Assembly: GCA_011109175.1 (NCBI GenBank)
Contig: RDEW01000036.1
Span: 535,737-599,736 of the forward strand
Direction of reading: 5' to 3'
From: Dicyema japonicum
Taxonomy: Eukaryota > Dicyemida > Rhombozoa > Dicyemidae
DNA length: 64,000 nt
The notes beneath the pieces were generated by a model. It was given only the letters and a program-made list of their open reading frames with translations, was not told the origin of the DNA and did no database searches. Every line of letters begins with the position of its first letter. Position 1 is the first letter of the stretch. This document shows positions 54,844 through 64,000 of the stretch, piece after piece. The position numbers and the translations under genes were made by a program.

Positions 54844-56475
54844 TTAGTAATCTAATGGTACAACAACCTCCACATAATTGATAGGGAAATAACCAGTTTT
54901 CCCACCAACAGACCCATACATCCAATTTTGGTCCAATCTTGATATCAAATCAATACGATTCCCCGTCGAAAATGAAATCTCATCATCCTGCTCTGCTTCA
55001 AAGTTGTACAAAGCACGTGCCCACGGTTTATCACCCACTTCAAAATTGTTATAGGAAACATTAGTTTGATACGTCATCGTTTCATCCTTTTCAGCATTAG
55101 AGGTGGGGACATCATCCTGATAAGTAGTTGTACCAAGATTAGACAAATAGGAGGTCGCATCAAAGTGAGAGGGAGGAAAATCACACTGATAAGTAGTTGT
55201 ACCAAGATTAGACTGGTAGGAGGTCGCATTAAAGTGAGAGGAGGGAACATCACACTGATAAGTAGTTGTACCAATATTAGACAGGTAGGAAGTCGCATCA
55301 AAGTGAGAGGGGGGAACATCACACTGATAAGTAGTTGTACCAAGATTAGACTGGTAGGAAGTCGCATCAAAGTGAGAGGGGGGAACATCACACTGATAAG
55401 TAGTTGTACCAAGATTAGACTGGTAGGAGGTCGCATCAAAGTGAGAGGGGGGGACATCACACTGATAAGCCGGTTCACTGTTGGTGGCATAGTTAAATGA
55501 AGGAACAAAAGTTTGGGGAGGATTGTCATTATAGTACTCAGCATCCTCAGAATAATTATTAACACTCGACATACTCTGTTGGTCAGTGATAGCACGTTGG
55601 GTACTAAGATATACACAGAAAACCTACATTTGCTTCAGTGATTCCAGTAAATCATTAAAATTATCTAAGGACTTTGAGAAGTACTCAGCAAAGGCGGTGG
55701 AACACTCCTTCAGCTGGTTGATCTTCTCCAACTACAATAAAGTTCACTAATACATCATTCGACAGGAAGGAGGCCATGGCTACGGAGCAGGAGTCCCTCG
55801 TGGACTCAAATTTGTTCTGGGCCTCTACCAACTCATCGGAGGAGGGCACCCCGTTATCTAGATTATACCATCCACTACTTTTGCATTTCCTCTTGTTGGA
55901 ATCAAAGTCCAGTTTCCGACTCATCATCTTCTTGTTAAGGTACTGGAATAATAAAATCAGCCAACATTGATCTCCTTGAGTTCGTTTGAGTGAAACTGAT
56001 GAATTGGCTCTAAGAACACCTGGATGATAGTCTCATCCATTTGCTCTTTATATGAGGACTGCAGTTTCAAGGCATCCGCGAACGAGGAAAGGGCGGAGGC
56101 TGGGTTAATCACAACAACAACAATAATTGGGGCAATTGGAAAGTTCGTTGGCGTATTTACCACACGTCTCTGATAGTAACAAATCTGACTGAGAAGTAGC
56201 GTATTTTGATGACTTCCTTCCACTCAGAAGAGAGAGGTGTCCTGAGCTTGAAGTTATCCTCAGACAGTTTTCCATTCGATCAGTCACTTCATTTATCATG
56301 TTCCCGAAGATTTGACAACTCTGTTGTTAGCTAAAGAGAATACCTTCTCCATTTTAACAAAGTCCTCGTCCAATTCGGTTCCTTTGACAGACCCAATTTT
56401 CTGAATGACATACTATATTTATTTTTGAAACATTACCTGATTAGCTTTGTTCAACTTTTTTGTGATCACCTTCAT
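54844..56475 (-). CDS. Endophilin (BAR plus SH3), with a tandem-repeat linker and six micro-introns
   Basis: Endophilins bend membranes and recruit dynamin/synaptojanin at endocytic necks. Six GT-AG introns (24, 23, 22, 23, 22 and 24 bases) give 497 residues in an unbroken frame. The N-terminus MKVITKKLNKANQYVIQKIG then SVKGTELDEDFVKMEK matches the amphipathic helix and start of the N-BAR domain; ELKEINYLNKKMMSRKLDFD and the following coiled region complete it. The C-terminal 60 residues are an SH3 domain (ARALYNFEAEQDDEISFSTG, then ENWMYG-like DQNWMYGSVGGKTGYFPINY, VEVV). Between them lies a linker of about 165 residues with five copies of a 23-residue repeat. The usual endophilin linker is shorter and not repeated. 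Start chosen for alignment with the family. Confidence 0.93.
55123..55467 (-). repeat. Five in-frame 69-base repeats in the endophilin linker
   Basis: The unit encodes YQCDVPPSHFDATSYQSNLG plus TTT. Five copies run head to tail with few changes (for example SSHFNATSY, DFPPSHF). A sixth partial copy (YQDDVPTS) follows. The number is likely to vary between individuals. Each unit has one cysteine and PPS, a possible short docking motif, but this is inference. Confidence 0.9.
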
Positions 56476-56639
56476 TTACAACAAGAAACAGAAATATGCT
56501 TTTAGTTCAATTAAATTTTATTTATTTAAAATTATAAAAACATAAATAATAAATATTTAAATTTAATAATAAATTATAAGTAGTGATTCCCTCAATCTTT
56601 GAAGGTTAGGATAGTCATGTCATTAAACTATTCTGAATC

Positions 56640-56810
56640 CTTTGCAGACATAGGTGCAAGAGAGGCACGTCACCACCTCAACCAAAAAAACCTGGACGAG
56701 TTGAGGAAACTCTCTTACGATCGAGGAGGTTGGAAGAAGTTGGTTCGGAGGATTGTTTTGAGTGCTGCATGAGTGAAATTATAACTATTATGATTTTACT
56801 AATGTTGCTT
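56640..56810 (+). repeat. LINE-A 3' end fragment
   Basis: The frame reads RHHLNQKNLDELRKLSYDRG then GWKKLVRRIVLSAA-stop, the last residues of LINE-A, followed by ATAACTATTATG and TTGCTTATAATAA. It is the shortest LINE-A fragment in the window. Confidence 0.65.
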
Positions 56811-56972
56811 ATAATAATTCCCTCAATAAGGAACAATTAATAGTACTAATCAGTAATTAATTGCTCATTGGTTACGTCAGCAACGTCATTTAATCAGTTT
56901 ATTCGACTATTCTCATTATAATGACAATTCTGTTGATAAATCGTGGGGGTCACAGCTCAAAGGGTCATCCAA

Positions 56973-57245
56973 TTAAGAAGGGGGAATGAAGTGAGGGTCT
57001 TTTGGCGTTAAGTTTGGCACAACTATCGCAGCTAGGAAGTGACCCACATCGAGGAACGGTGAGTGACCGTGTGATATGTTCCTTTGACCAGGTTCCCTTA
57101 TTGATGCCCCATGTGAATAAATAATAGTGGGGAGTATTACATAGCCAATATCTCCCATGACAGTTAATAATTCTACTCGTGTCAGAATTCCAGGAATGAT
57201 TAATGCATCGATTATTAAAAACTTCCGCACAGTAAATTGAACCAT
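56973..57245 (-). CDS. Unrecognised ORF 19 bases downstream of another small gene
   Basis: A 90-codon frame (MVQFTVRKFLIIDALIIPGI at the start, ending ...VPNLTPKDPHFIPPS) with hydrophobic segments but no clear signal peptide. Its ATG lies 19 bases after the stop of the gene at 57265, giving operon-like spacing. It could equally be a 3' untranslated region or contain unseen introns. No family recognised. Confidence 0.3.
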   Translation of the reverse strand: MVQFTVRKFLIIDALIIPGILTRVELLTVMGDIGYVILPTIIYSHGASIREPGQRNISHGHSPFLDVGHFLAAIVVPNLTPKDPHFIPPS

Positions 57246-57264
57246 TTAATAAGCATACAAATAA

Positions 57265-57678
57265 TCACTGTGGAATATTAATCGTTGAATTTTTTAGTTT
57301 GGCGGTCAATTCGTCGATAAATTCCTGGTATTTTTGGTTGGATGATACGTCGGCTGAGTTGTCCTATATATTAGGTAGGCTAAACCTTTATGAATTTGAC
57401 CATTTCCGACTGAGTCTTAAAGTCCCAAATGTCCGCGACAAGACACTCAAAGTCGTCATCATCCTCAATCTGAGTAGAATACATTAGAATACATTCCTGA
57501 GAGCACCGACGGTTTTGGTTATGTATCCTTCGATCCCCATTTTCTCTTTGATTCCAGAGATCAGATTCTTGTCATACCTTTGAGTGAGCATTCGCTTCCT
57601 ATCCATGAGTCCTTTGGATTCCCCTTTCATCTTTGTTTCTGTCATTTTTACTTTTTTCGGACATTGTTTTGAATCCAT
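57265..57678 (-). CDS. Small acidic/basic protein, two micro-introns, unknown family
   Basis: Removing introns of 23 bases (57470-57492) and 22 bases (57364-57385) gives a 122-residue frame. The N-terminus is basic (PKKVKMTETKMKGESKGLMD), the middle has IKEKMGIEGYITKTVGALRN, then an acidic stretch IEDDDDFECLVADIWDFKTQ, and the end is FIDELTAKLKNSTINIPQ. Both introns have good GT and AG ends and the spliced frame has no stop, so I take this as a real host gene. I do not recognise it. No membrane segment or signal peptide is present. Confidence 0.7.
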
Positions 57679-57759
57679 TTTACTTTAATTTAAATCCTAT
57701 TTTAATTTATTATTAAATATTTTTTTAATAATAAATATTTATTTATTATCTTTTTCCCA

Positions 57760-57960
57760 ATTTTTATTTGATAACATCGGGTACACCGACAAAGAAGTCA
57801 ATTGTTAGACTTATCCATCGTCGTGGAAACAGAGATCCACCACTGTCACAAAGTCCACCCAGAACTAACAGGAAAAAACGCATCCAGTCCTTGCAGTTAT
57901 GGGAACCCCTCGAGTAGAATGGAAGAGCAAGGATTATTGTTAGCAACATCCTAGCCACTA
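57760..57960 (-). repeat. 280-base dispersed repeat, copy 3 (diverged)
   Basis: Shares the order GGGAACCCCTCGAGTAGAAT, GCAGTTATGGGAACC, and the minus-strand end TTTGTCGGTGTACCCGATGT then TATCAAATAAAAATT with copies 1 and 2. The hairpin is TCGG/CCGA. Confidence 0.5.
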
Positions 57961-58299
57961 AACGAGCAGGTCTCATTAGGGATATTTTTAAGAGTAATTC
58001 CGCCTATTTCCAAGACTAATGGTGGATTTATCATAAATGGGCTAATCCAATAATCCAAAGATATAATCATATAAATATCATTTTAAATATTTGACGCTTC
58101 CAAATATGAAACAAGTTACAAGCACGCAATTATAGTCTCTATTACCACATTGTGATATCCCACATAGATATTCCAAGTCACCAAGAGAACGTAAAGCTAA
58201 AAGACAATCCAACAGATTCGACGTGATCTGGCGTGTTGGATATCCTTACATATATTTGGTAATAGAAAGGAATTATTAAAATAAGGAAAAGGTCTTCGT

Positions 58300-58400
58300 G
58301 TTTCCTCAAGAGACTAGGACATCTGACTACTCTCAGGAGCCAGTATGTCCGTATCCACGCTCCAGTTGATCTTTATTGCTCGGGAGAGGTAACATGTATC
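58300..58400 (+). repeat. LINE-X related C-terminal repeat
   Basis: The frame reads CFLKRLGHLTTLRSQYVRIH then APVDLY, aligned with RFLKKLGHLASLKSHDSREI at 42.5 kb. It is a weaker member of the repeat. Confidence 0.45.
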
Positions 58401-58502
58401 CTTGTGGACATTTTGTTGAGCTTTCAGTTATCAAGAATATTTTAGTGTACGGGATCATGTGAATAACTCGAGGTAAGACGAATAAGGTTACTGAAATCGA
58501 GA

Positions 58503-58782
58503 TCACCCGATGGCCTTTCTCTTAATAACGGCGGTAACTATCCTCTGATAATCAGTGAACACAGAATGACTCAACATGACTTTCAAAGCACTGGTCTTGT
58601 CAATTATTACCCAGTTCATATCTATGTTTAACAGAGAGTTGCCATGTCCACAGTTTGAATAAGCCAGATTTACTTTGGATGTCCCTCAGTGGAGAAGATT
58701 CTGATTAACCTTTAGGATTGAGTCTTTGAACACTCTTGCGGAGAATAAATCGTGTGTATCTGCTTCGAACGATCTCGGCCAT
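58503..58782 (-). CDS. Small unrecognised gene with one 25-base intron
   Basis: Removing 58685-58709 (GT-AG) joins MAEIVRSRYTRFILRKSVQR then LNPKG to TSKVNLAYSNCGHGNSLLNI, WVIIDKTSALKVMLSHSVFT, and YQRIVTAVIKRKAIG-stop: 84 residues and an exact codon multiple. A short resemblance to a PUM3/Penguin-type PUF repeat (IAEIIRSFKGHVRKML) is too weak to claim. An upstream frame (58783-58972) might be an extra exon in another phase. Confidence 0.45.
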
Positions 58783-59029
58783 GGAGACCAGGTGAGATGG
58801 AGGATAGTATCCGAGACAGGTCACAGGATGTCATAATGATTGTTCTTATATTAATGCACTTGCAAAATAATGACCCTGGGATCATGTGAGGTAATTTCAA
58901 CCCTTTCTGTGCAAATATTACTAACATTTTATCCCAAACTATCAACACAGTCCGTCCCTCACGATCAGCCATTATTATTGAACCAAAAAACCACTGTCAA
59001 ATCCAAAATAACAAAATTCAGGTGATCCC

Positions 59030-59760
59030 AGCCTCCCTCACCAGTCTCCATATTTTTCTCGGTGTTCCGACTGCGTTCCTGCGCATTTCCGATATTAAGG
59101 AGGTCCGCATACCTGAGTCCTTCGCAGGGGCACTGTTCCAGTCGCCTCTATCATATTTTCTAGGTTTCTAGGCAGGATTTCCACTTGGGAATATTTCTTT
59201 AGTAAGTTTGCTGCCTTCACTTGAATGTTGCATATCTTGTCCAAATTCGTTGCAGAAAGGTTAGATCCCCAGATATTACATGCGTATTCTATTGATGAAC
59301 TGTTTGTATATGACATCCAGACCACTCAGATCTTTTTTGTCTCTTAGGTTTCCCAAGAACGCCTTCAGAAAGTTGATTTTCCTCGTACAAGTCAATAACA
59401 TATTTTCGACATGTTTTGTAAAGGTTAAGAAAGTGTCAAAGGTAACTCCCAGGAATCGATACTTTTCCTAGTTTTCTGTTTGTCGTAATATGGCCAACAC
59501 CGACTTCTTCGGGCTAGCAGTCAATTGATTTTCTCAAAGCCATAAACTTAGTTTATTCAGATTATCCTGTACTATTCTCGTTGCTTCGATGACACTCACA
59601 TCCCTCGAGGCAATGACTATATTATCAGCATACGTTAATAATATATCATCGTCCCCCTGAGGGAGTGGCAAGTCATTCATCATAAGGTTAAACAAGAAGG
59701 GAGATAATGGGAAGTCTGGGGAACGCCATTTGCTTCAGCATTGGGTAAATATTCGAAAGT
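59030..59760 (-). pseudogene. LINE-B copy, older 3' half
   Basis: Decayed motifs in order: NAEANGVPQ (motif B), NDLPLPQGDDDILLTYADNI then VIASRD (motif C with YADN), TFDTFLTFTKHVENM, and the end LVREAGIT-stop near 59025. It lies directly downstream of, and in the same orientation as, the next element, which may have been inserted within it. Confidence 0.65.
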
Positions 59761-59761
59761 T

Positions 59762-61800
59762 TCCATATTATTTATTTAACCCAAGAACACCAATAGTTAA
59801 TTTAATTGTATTAAACTAATTAGGTGATCCCGGCCGCCTCCATCAGGTCTTTCATCTTCTTCCGGTAGACCTTCCGAGATCCAACACAGCTTCTCTGAGG
59901 ACGGGAGGGTTTTGAAAGAGAAGCAAGAGGGGTGATGTAAAGTCTTCTAGTAAGACCCAATCCATTAGAGCATTGTAGGAAGTTGGATTTTCGGCACAGA
60001 GCGGCGAATCCCTTCCCATTTTGTCCGATAAGGTCTTCCAGAGAGGTGGGTGTGAGACTGACTGTTCTCACGAGCTTGCCGATAGTTGTAGCTGATAGGG
60101 ACTGAATATCATTGGTTTTCTGTTTGTTCGTCCAGGATAGGTTGATTCCCTAAGACGCACAGGCGTAGCTGATAGATGGCTCAATGAATTGTTTATGTCG
60201 TAGTTTCAATGCTGGGAAAGGGGTTCTGATGCCAACAAAAATAGATTTGATCAAACCAAGCTTTCTTGAACAGGTTCCGGAGATATATTCGACATGAGGG
60301 GAGAAGGTCATGTGCGTGTCAAAGGCGACTCCTAAGATCTTCAATTTCTTCGTAAATGGTATTTTAGTTTGGTTGATAAATAAATCAACGGTCATTCTTC
60401 CAAGACGTTTGTCTGATGTAAATAGGGATGTGGAGGACTTCTCAGGAGATATATCAAGTCTGTTGGAGATTAACCAATTTTGAATCACGTGTAGTTGTTT
60501 TTGAACTCTTTCTGAGGCTTTTAGGAGATCCTGGTCACGGGATCCAATTAGAATGTCATCAGCGTAGGAGAGGAGAAGGTCGTCTTTATCAACTGATCGT
60601 GGCAAATCGGACATAAAATGGTTGAATAACACGGGGGACAAAGGAGAGCCTTGCGGAACACCATTGGGAAGTAGTCTCGAAAGTGATTTGGTCCTATCCA
60701 TACGAACCTGGGCTCTTCTCCCGCTGAGGAAATTCGAAAGCCAGAGTTATAGATTGAGGTTAATGGAGAGTCCAAATAATTTCCTGGTTAAGATTTTCCT
60801 GGAGACAGAGTAAAAGGCTACAGAGCAGACGATGGTTTTGAGGTGACGAGGACTTGAGTTGAAGCCATCAAGGATAAATTGATTGAGAGAAGTAAGGTGG
60901 GTGGACGTTGAATAGAACTTTCTGATCCATGTTGAGAGGAAATGAAGGGGATGGACGGGGAAATGAGATCAAGTACCAGTTTTTCCAATAATTTTGAAAA
61001 TGAACATAATAGAGAAATTGGTCGGTATGAAGCGGGGTTGTTTTTGTCCTTGCCAGGTTTTGGTATTGGGCGTATGTGGGAAAGTTGGAATTCATGTTCA
61101 AAGAATAGTTGAAAATAAGGGAGATTACCCCAATAGTAACCGGTCCAAGGTGTTTAAGAAGTATTGAAGGGATGCCATTTGGACCATAAGAGCGGGAGGG
61201 ATTAATCATCTTAAAGCCTTCGAATTCGTTTGAATGAGAAATAAAGGTGATCGGCGGGATTCTTTTAGGTCTTATCAAGAACAAAGAGGGTCCATCCATT
61301 TTCTTGAAGGTTTTGTGACTTATACCGGTATAATACTTCATTAGTTTATATAAGCTGTGTTGGTCTGTCTTTTGTTTCAAGGTGAAGTTTTCTTCAGGAC
61401 AAAGTCTTTTTATTGCCTTCCAGACCATCTGAGTGGATTTCTGAAATGGGAGAGAGCAGATTCGATTTTCCCACTTGTTTGCTACAGCCCTTCTAATCCT
61501 TCTTGAAATTTTATCATTGAGAGACTTTGTCTGGGATTTCTGTCCCGGAAGGGGATGTACGTGTCTTTTAAAGCGGTTTCTTTCTCTGATTAGTGATTTG
61601 GTATTCTGATCCAAAAATTCGTTGTAGTATTTGAACCTTCCAAGAGGAATGAATCTACTACGAGCATCAAGAATTATTTTGTTCAAATGGTCGACGGCCT
61701 CATCAATAGAACGGAATATGTTCAAGTCAAAGCAAAGTAGAGCCTGGTTAACATGTTTTGAGTAGCCGTCCTAATTTGCTTTTTTGTAGTTGAAGAAAGA
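59762..61800 (-). mobile_element. LINE-B copy, best preserved C-terminal RT
   Basis: The linker frame (60868-61725) reads RFIPLGRFKYYNEFLDQNTK, then WKAIKRLCPEENFT and YGPNGIPSILLKHLGPVTIG. The RT palm (60150-60701) reads MDRTKSLSRLLPNGVPQGSP, LSPVLFNHFMSDLP, LLLSYADDILIGSRD (motif C), RLDISPEKSSTSLFTSDKRL, LKILGVAFDTHMTFSPH, and PSISYACAS. The C-terminus (59820-60071) ends KDLMEAAGIT-stop. Motif A and the fingers are broken by frameshifts. The tail is GGTGTTCTTGGGTTAAATAA then ATAAT. Endonuclease absent. Confidence 0.8.
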
Positions 61801-62320
61801 AATATAGCGGGAATACAGTTGAAGTTGATTGATAGAAAATTAAATAATTAAAAAAATTAAATCATTTTAACAGTTAGAACAGAAATATTTACATAATTAA
61901 TGACAATTAACCAAATTCTTGGTCAATTTAACCTTTATGTGAGATAAAGTGTACCATCTAAAGATTTCCCCTCTCCACATTCATCCTGGTCTTAGGAACC
62001 ATGAGCTGACATCAAAATCCGCTTTAACATAATATGGAAACCAAAACTTTGACCTCTTCTAACTTGAAGACCTGACATAATCTCGAATTGACCCCCAAAA
62101 TCAAACATTTTACCTTTTCCCTTGTGGTCCCTAACCCCTTTTATATTAAAAAATCATTTTCGCATTATTCAGGGGTCACGTGTGGAAAATTACCCTAAAA
62201 TCGACTGTGGTCTAACAGACACAAATTTAATCATTTATCATATTGATAAATGAATCATCTATTGTGGTAGTATCCTACATAATATTTTAGTGTCATATAA
62301 AGGATTTGTAGATGATGGGG
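61801..62320. other. Intergenic stretch, no gene seen
   Basis: AT-rich at the left. The part at 61950-62220 resembles 54590-54760 (TTGACCTCTTCTAACTTG and CCCCTTTTA words), suggesting another diverged repeat, but I cannot define it. Confidence 0.4.
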
Positions 62321-63060
62321 GATGTAGTCCTCTCGTTGGCCACGATGTTTCTTCACTATGATTCTCAGGTCGGACGTCATTTCACTGAAGAGAGAAAACG
62401 TCAGACTGAATTGTCATTCCACAACTATCATGTCCAAGTGGTGTCCTAGCCGCATTCCATCTATGCGCAAAAGCACGTCGAGTCATTTTGGAGCTTCTGG
62501 AGTGTTCCTCCAAGTTAATGGTTCTACGGATTGTTGGTAGGATGGTAATTAGGGTCGAATGATTTCTGAGGATATCGTAATTTCAGTATTTCAGGATGAT
62601 TACTGAATGGAAGGATCCTTGTCTCCCAATGTAGGTAACATGGAGTAAATTTCAAACAGCTCGTTATAGTTCTCAAAACTGGGCTAGTAGCTGCTTTTGG
62701 GATAAACTGAAAAACATGCAAGGGGCCCAGTTTTGGAAGGCATAATTAAGACTCCTGTCTCCCATCAGTGCAAAAGTCTTCAATGTGTTGGTTGAAACAG
62801 AGGGATCTAAGGTAATCTAATCATGTGGAAGATTTAGGAGATTTGGACATTAATCGAAGCTATTAGGATGTTTTTTGTATTTCGATGCGATGATGAGTTT
62901 GTCAGCGTAAAATAGGAGGGGAATGTCTGAGTTGTGTGCCTGTCACTGAATTGAAGATTGAAAAATGTATGGTAGAGCACTGATCCGTGAGGGAACTCAG
63001 TGTGGAGGTACCAAAAACGAGACATATGGGAGTATAACCAGTATGGCGGAAATAATTCTT
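62320..63060 (-). pseudogene. Reverse transcriptase fragment, different LINE subfamily
   Basis: Broken minus-strand frames: HGSVLYHTFFNLQFSD (motif B/LSP region), then IPLLFYADKLIIASKYKK (motif C as YADK), and later GRQGSF and NLEEHSRSSKMTRRAF. The second aspartate of YADD is Lys, so it is dead. Confidence 0.55.
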
Positions 63061-63394
63061 TTCATACAGCATTTTAAAATGCTTTAACCAAAAAGATATC
63101 CCGTCTTTCTTTTTTTTCTTCAGAAAAACTTGAGTAGTCTCTATACTTTTTTGGCAATCTGTTTGATGTATTTTTCCATTTTCCGCCTTTGACGATCCAG
63201 AAATTCCAAACAGACAAATGATGGAAGATTGAAAGAATTATATGAACTTCAACTTTCATGATCTATTCCCATACACTGTATTTTCTACCAAAAATCACCC
63301 TATTGGAGACACATTTTTTTCAGACTATTCTTGGTTATCGAAATGGTCCTCCTCGCTTGATATTGCTTCATACATTAGACAATCATCAAATTAG

Positions 63395-63465
63395 TTGAAC
63401 GGTGCCTCCCACGACGGCAACGGAGATCAACTGGAGATGCCACAAGGTCTCATGCCTGTTGAGCG
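63395..63465 (-). repeat. LINE-X C-terminal coding repeat, short copy
   Basis: The minus strand encodes NRHETLWHLQLISVAVVGGT, aligned with LLQLISVAIVRGNATSI at 24.4 kb. Confidence 0.5.
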
Positions 63466-63599
63466 TAACCAGACAAATTAAACTTAAAACTACAAGAAAT
63501 TCTCATTTGTGGTCGATAAATAAATATTTAGAAGAAAACTATCATCAGGAAAAATGTATTGAGGTGTATAGTATGCAGCCCTCGTGACTGGGAGTGAAA

Positions 63600-64000
63600 C
63601 ACACCTTAAAAAGGAGAATAATTTATAATAAAGAAAACCTGATATGTTCGGATCTGGGAGATGTGATGCAGAGGTGGGATGCCTACAAGAGACAAAAGTA
63701 CAGGCTGGAATGGACGAGCTACATGGAGACTATAGACTCATTTTACTACTATCGTCATCAAGACACTATGGACAGGGGTTTGCCGTGCACAGGAAAATTG
63801 TTCGTGGGATACGTCGGTGTTGGAGTGTTAACGACAGAATCAGCATACTGCAAATACGGTTCGGGGTCAAACCCACGTCGAGGGCCCTTATCTCAATTAT
63901 AAATGTTTATGCACCCCACAGTGGACGGATCGCCAAAGATTCGGACGAACTTACGCTTTCTACGTGCAGCTGTCGAGGAAATATGAACTGGAATCGTCTT
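63600..64000 (+). pseudogene. LINE endonuclease (APE-type) N-terminal fragment, runs off the window
   Basis: Frames read RWDAYKRQKYRLEWTSYMET, then LFVGYVGVGVLTTE, and after a shift LISIINVYAPHSGRIAKDSD then ELTLFYVQLSRKYEL. The G-GVGVL and INVYAPHS blocks are the conserved core of APE-type endonucleases of LINEs. The element continues beyond 64000. Confidence 0.65.

Noticed and set aside
55066-55500. Plus-strand repeated frame ISSCTKIRLVGGRIKVRGG
   Set aside because: It is the reverse strand of the endophilin linker repeats.
55074-55616. Minus-strand hydrophobic frame LISVMFPPLTLMRPPTSLIL
   Set aside because: A shifted frame of the same endophilin repeat; the BAR and SH3 exons join only to the other frame.
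58503-58782. PUM3/Penguin-like PUF protein
   Set aside because: The similarity covers about 15 residues and the rest does not follow the PUF repeat pattern.
1-64000. A bacterial or organellar origin, or a novel defence-type operon
   Set aside because: Spliceosomal introns, animal-specific families, LINEs and hAT elements throughout, and no co-directional gene cassette of the kind expected for such a system.

Overview
The window is metazoan nuclear DNA, AT-rich and dominated by decayed transposable elements, with a minority of compact host genes. Five host genes are recognisable by family (PAX paired box, RSPH9, AMMECR1, endophilin, a three-domain gelsolin), one RING-finger protein is recognisable by motif, and several small genes are unknown. 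In eight genes I could join the reading frames only by removing GT-AG introns of 22 to 30 bases (27 introns in all). In six of the eight (PAX, AMMECR1, RING, RSPH9, endophilin, and one small unknown gene) the splices give exact multiples of three. Introns this short, with a ciliary radial-spoke gene (motile cilia) and a PAX gene (animal), point to a dicyemid mesozoan. That assignment is inference from intron size and gene content.

Layout. 0-29 kb is almost all mobile DNA: an integrase pseudogene, a Tigger/pogo pseudogene, several non-LTR retrotransposon families (called here LINE-A, LINE-B, LINE-X and an R2-like family with a C-terminal restriction-like endonuclease), hAT elements, a Tc1/IS630-type fragment, and three copies of a 0.75-0.85 kb repeat encoding a threonine/proline-rich mucin-like peptide. 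29.5-31.2 kb holds the gelsolin-family gene and an RMDN-like exon. 31.5-32.6 kb holds a complete tRNA-derived SINE and a short hAT element, each with clean target-site duplications. 33.7-37.6 kb holds RSPH9, LINE-B debris and a RING gene. A 2.2 kb LINE-A copy with a 12-base target duplication follows, then PAX and AMMECR1 (40.4-42.3 kb). 42.4-54.6 kb is hAT and LINE debris with a cluster of unknown small genes at 44-47 kb. Endophilin (54.8-56.5 kb) and two or three small unknown genes (57-58.8 kb) form the last genic stretch. The end is LINE-B and related debris.

The host genes are unrelated in function (cytoskeleton, membrane curvature, axoneme, transcription, ubiquitin ligation) and I see no operon logic except the 19-base spacing of two small reading frames near 57.25 kb. 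The mobile elements do interact. The SINE tail resembles the LINE-A 3' end, LINE-A has inserted into a hAT zinc-finger exon, and a hAT sits inside a LINE reverse transcriptase. Both nests are proven by matching duplications. I see no rRNA gene, no intact tRNA gene and no CRISPR array.
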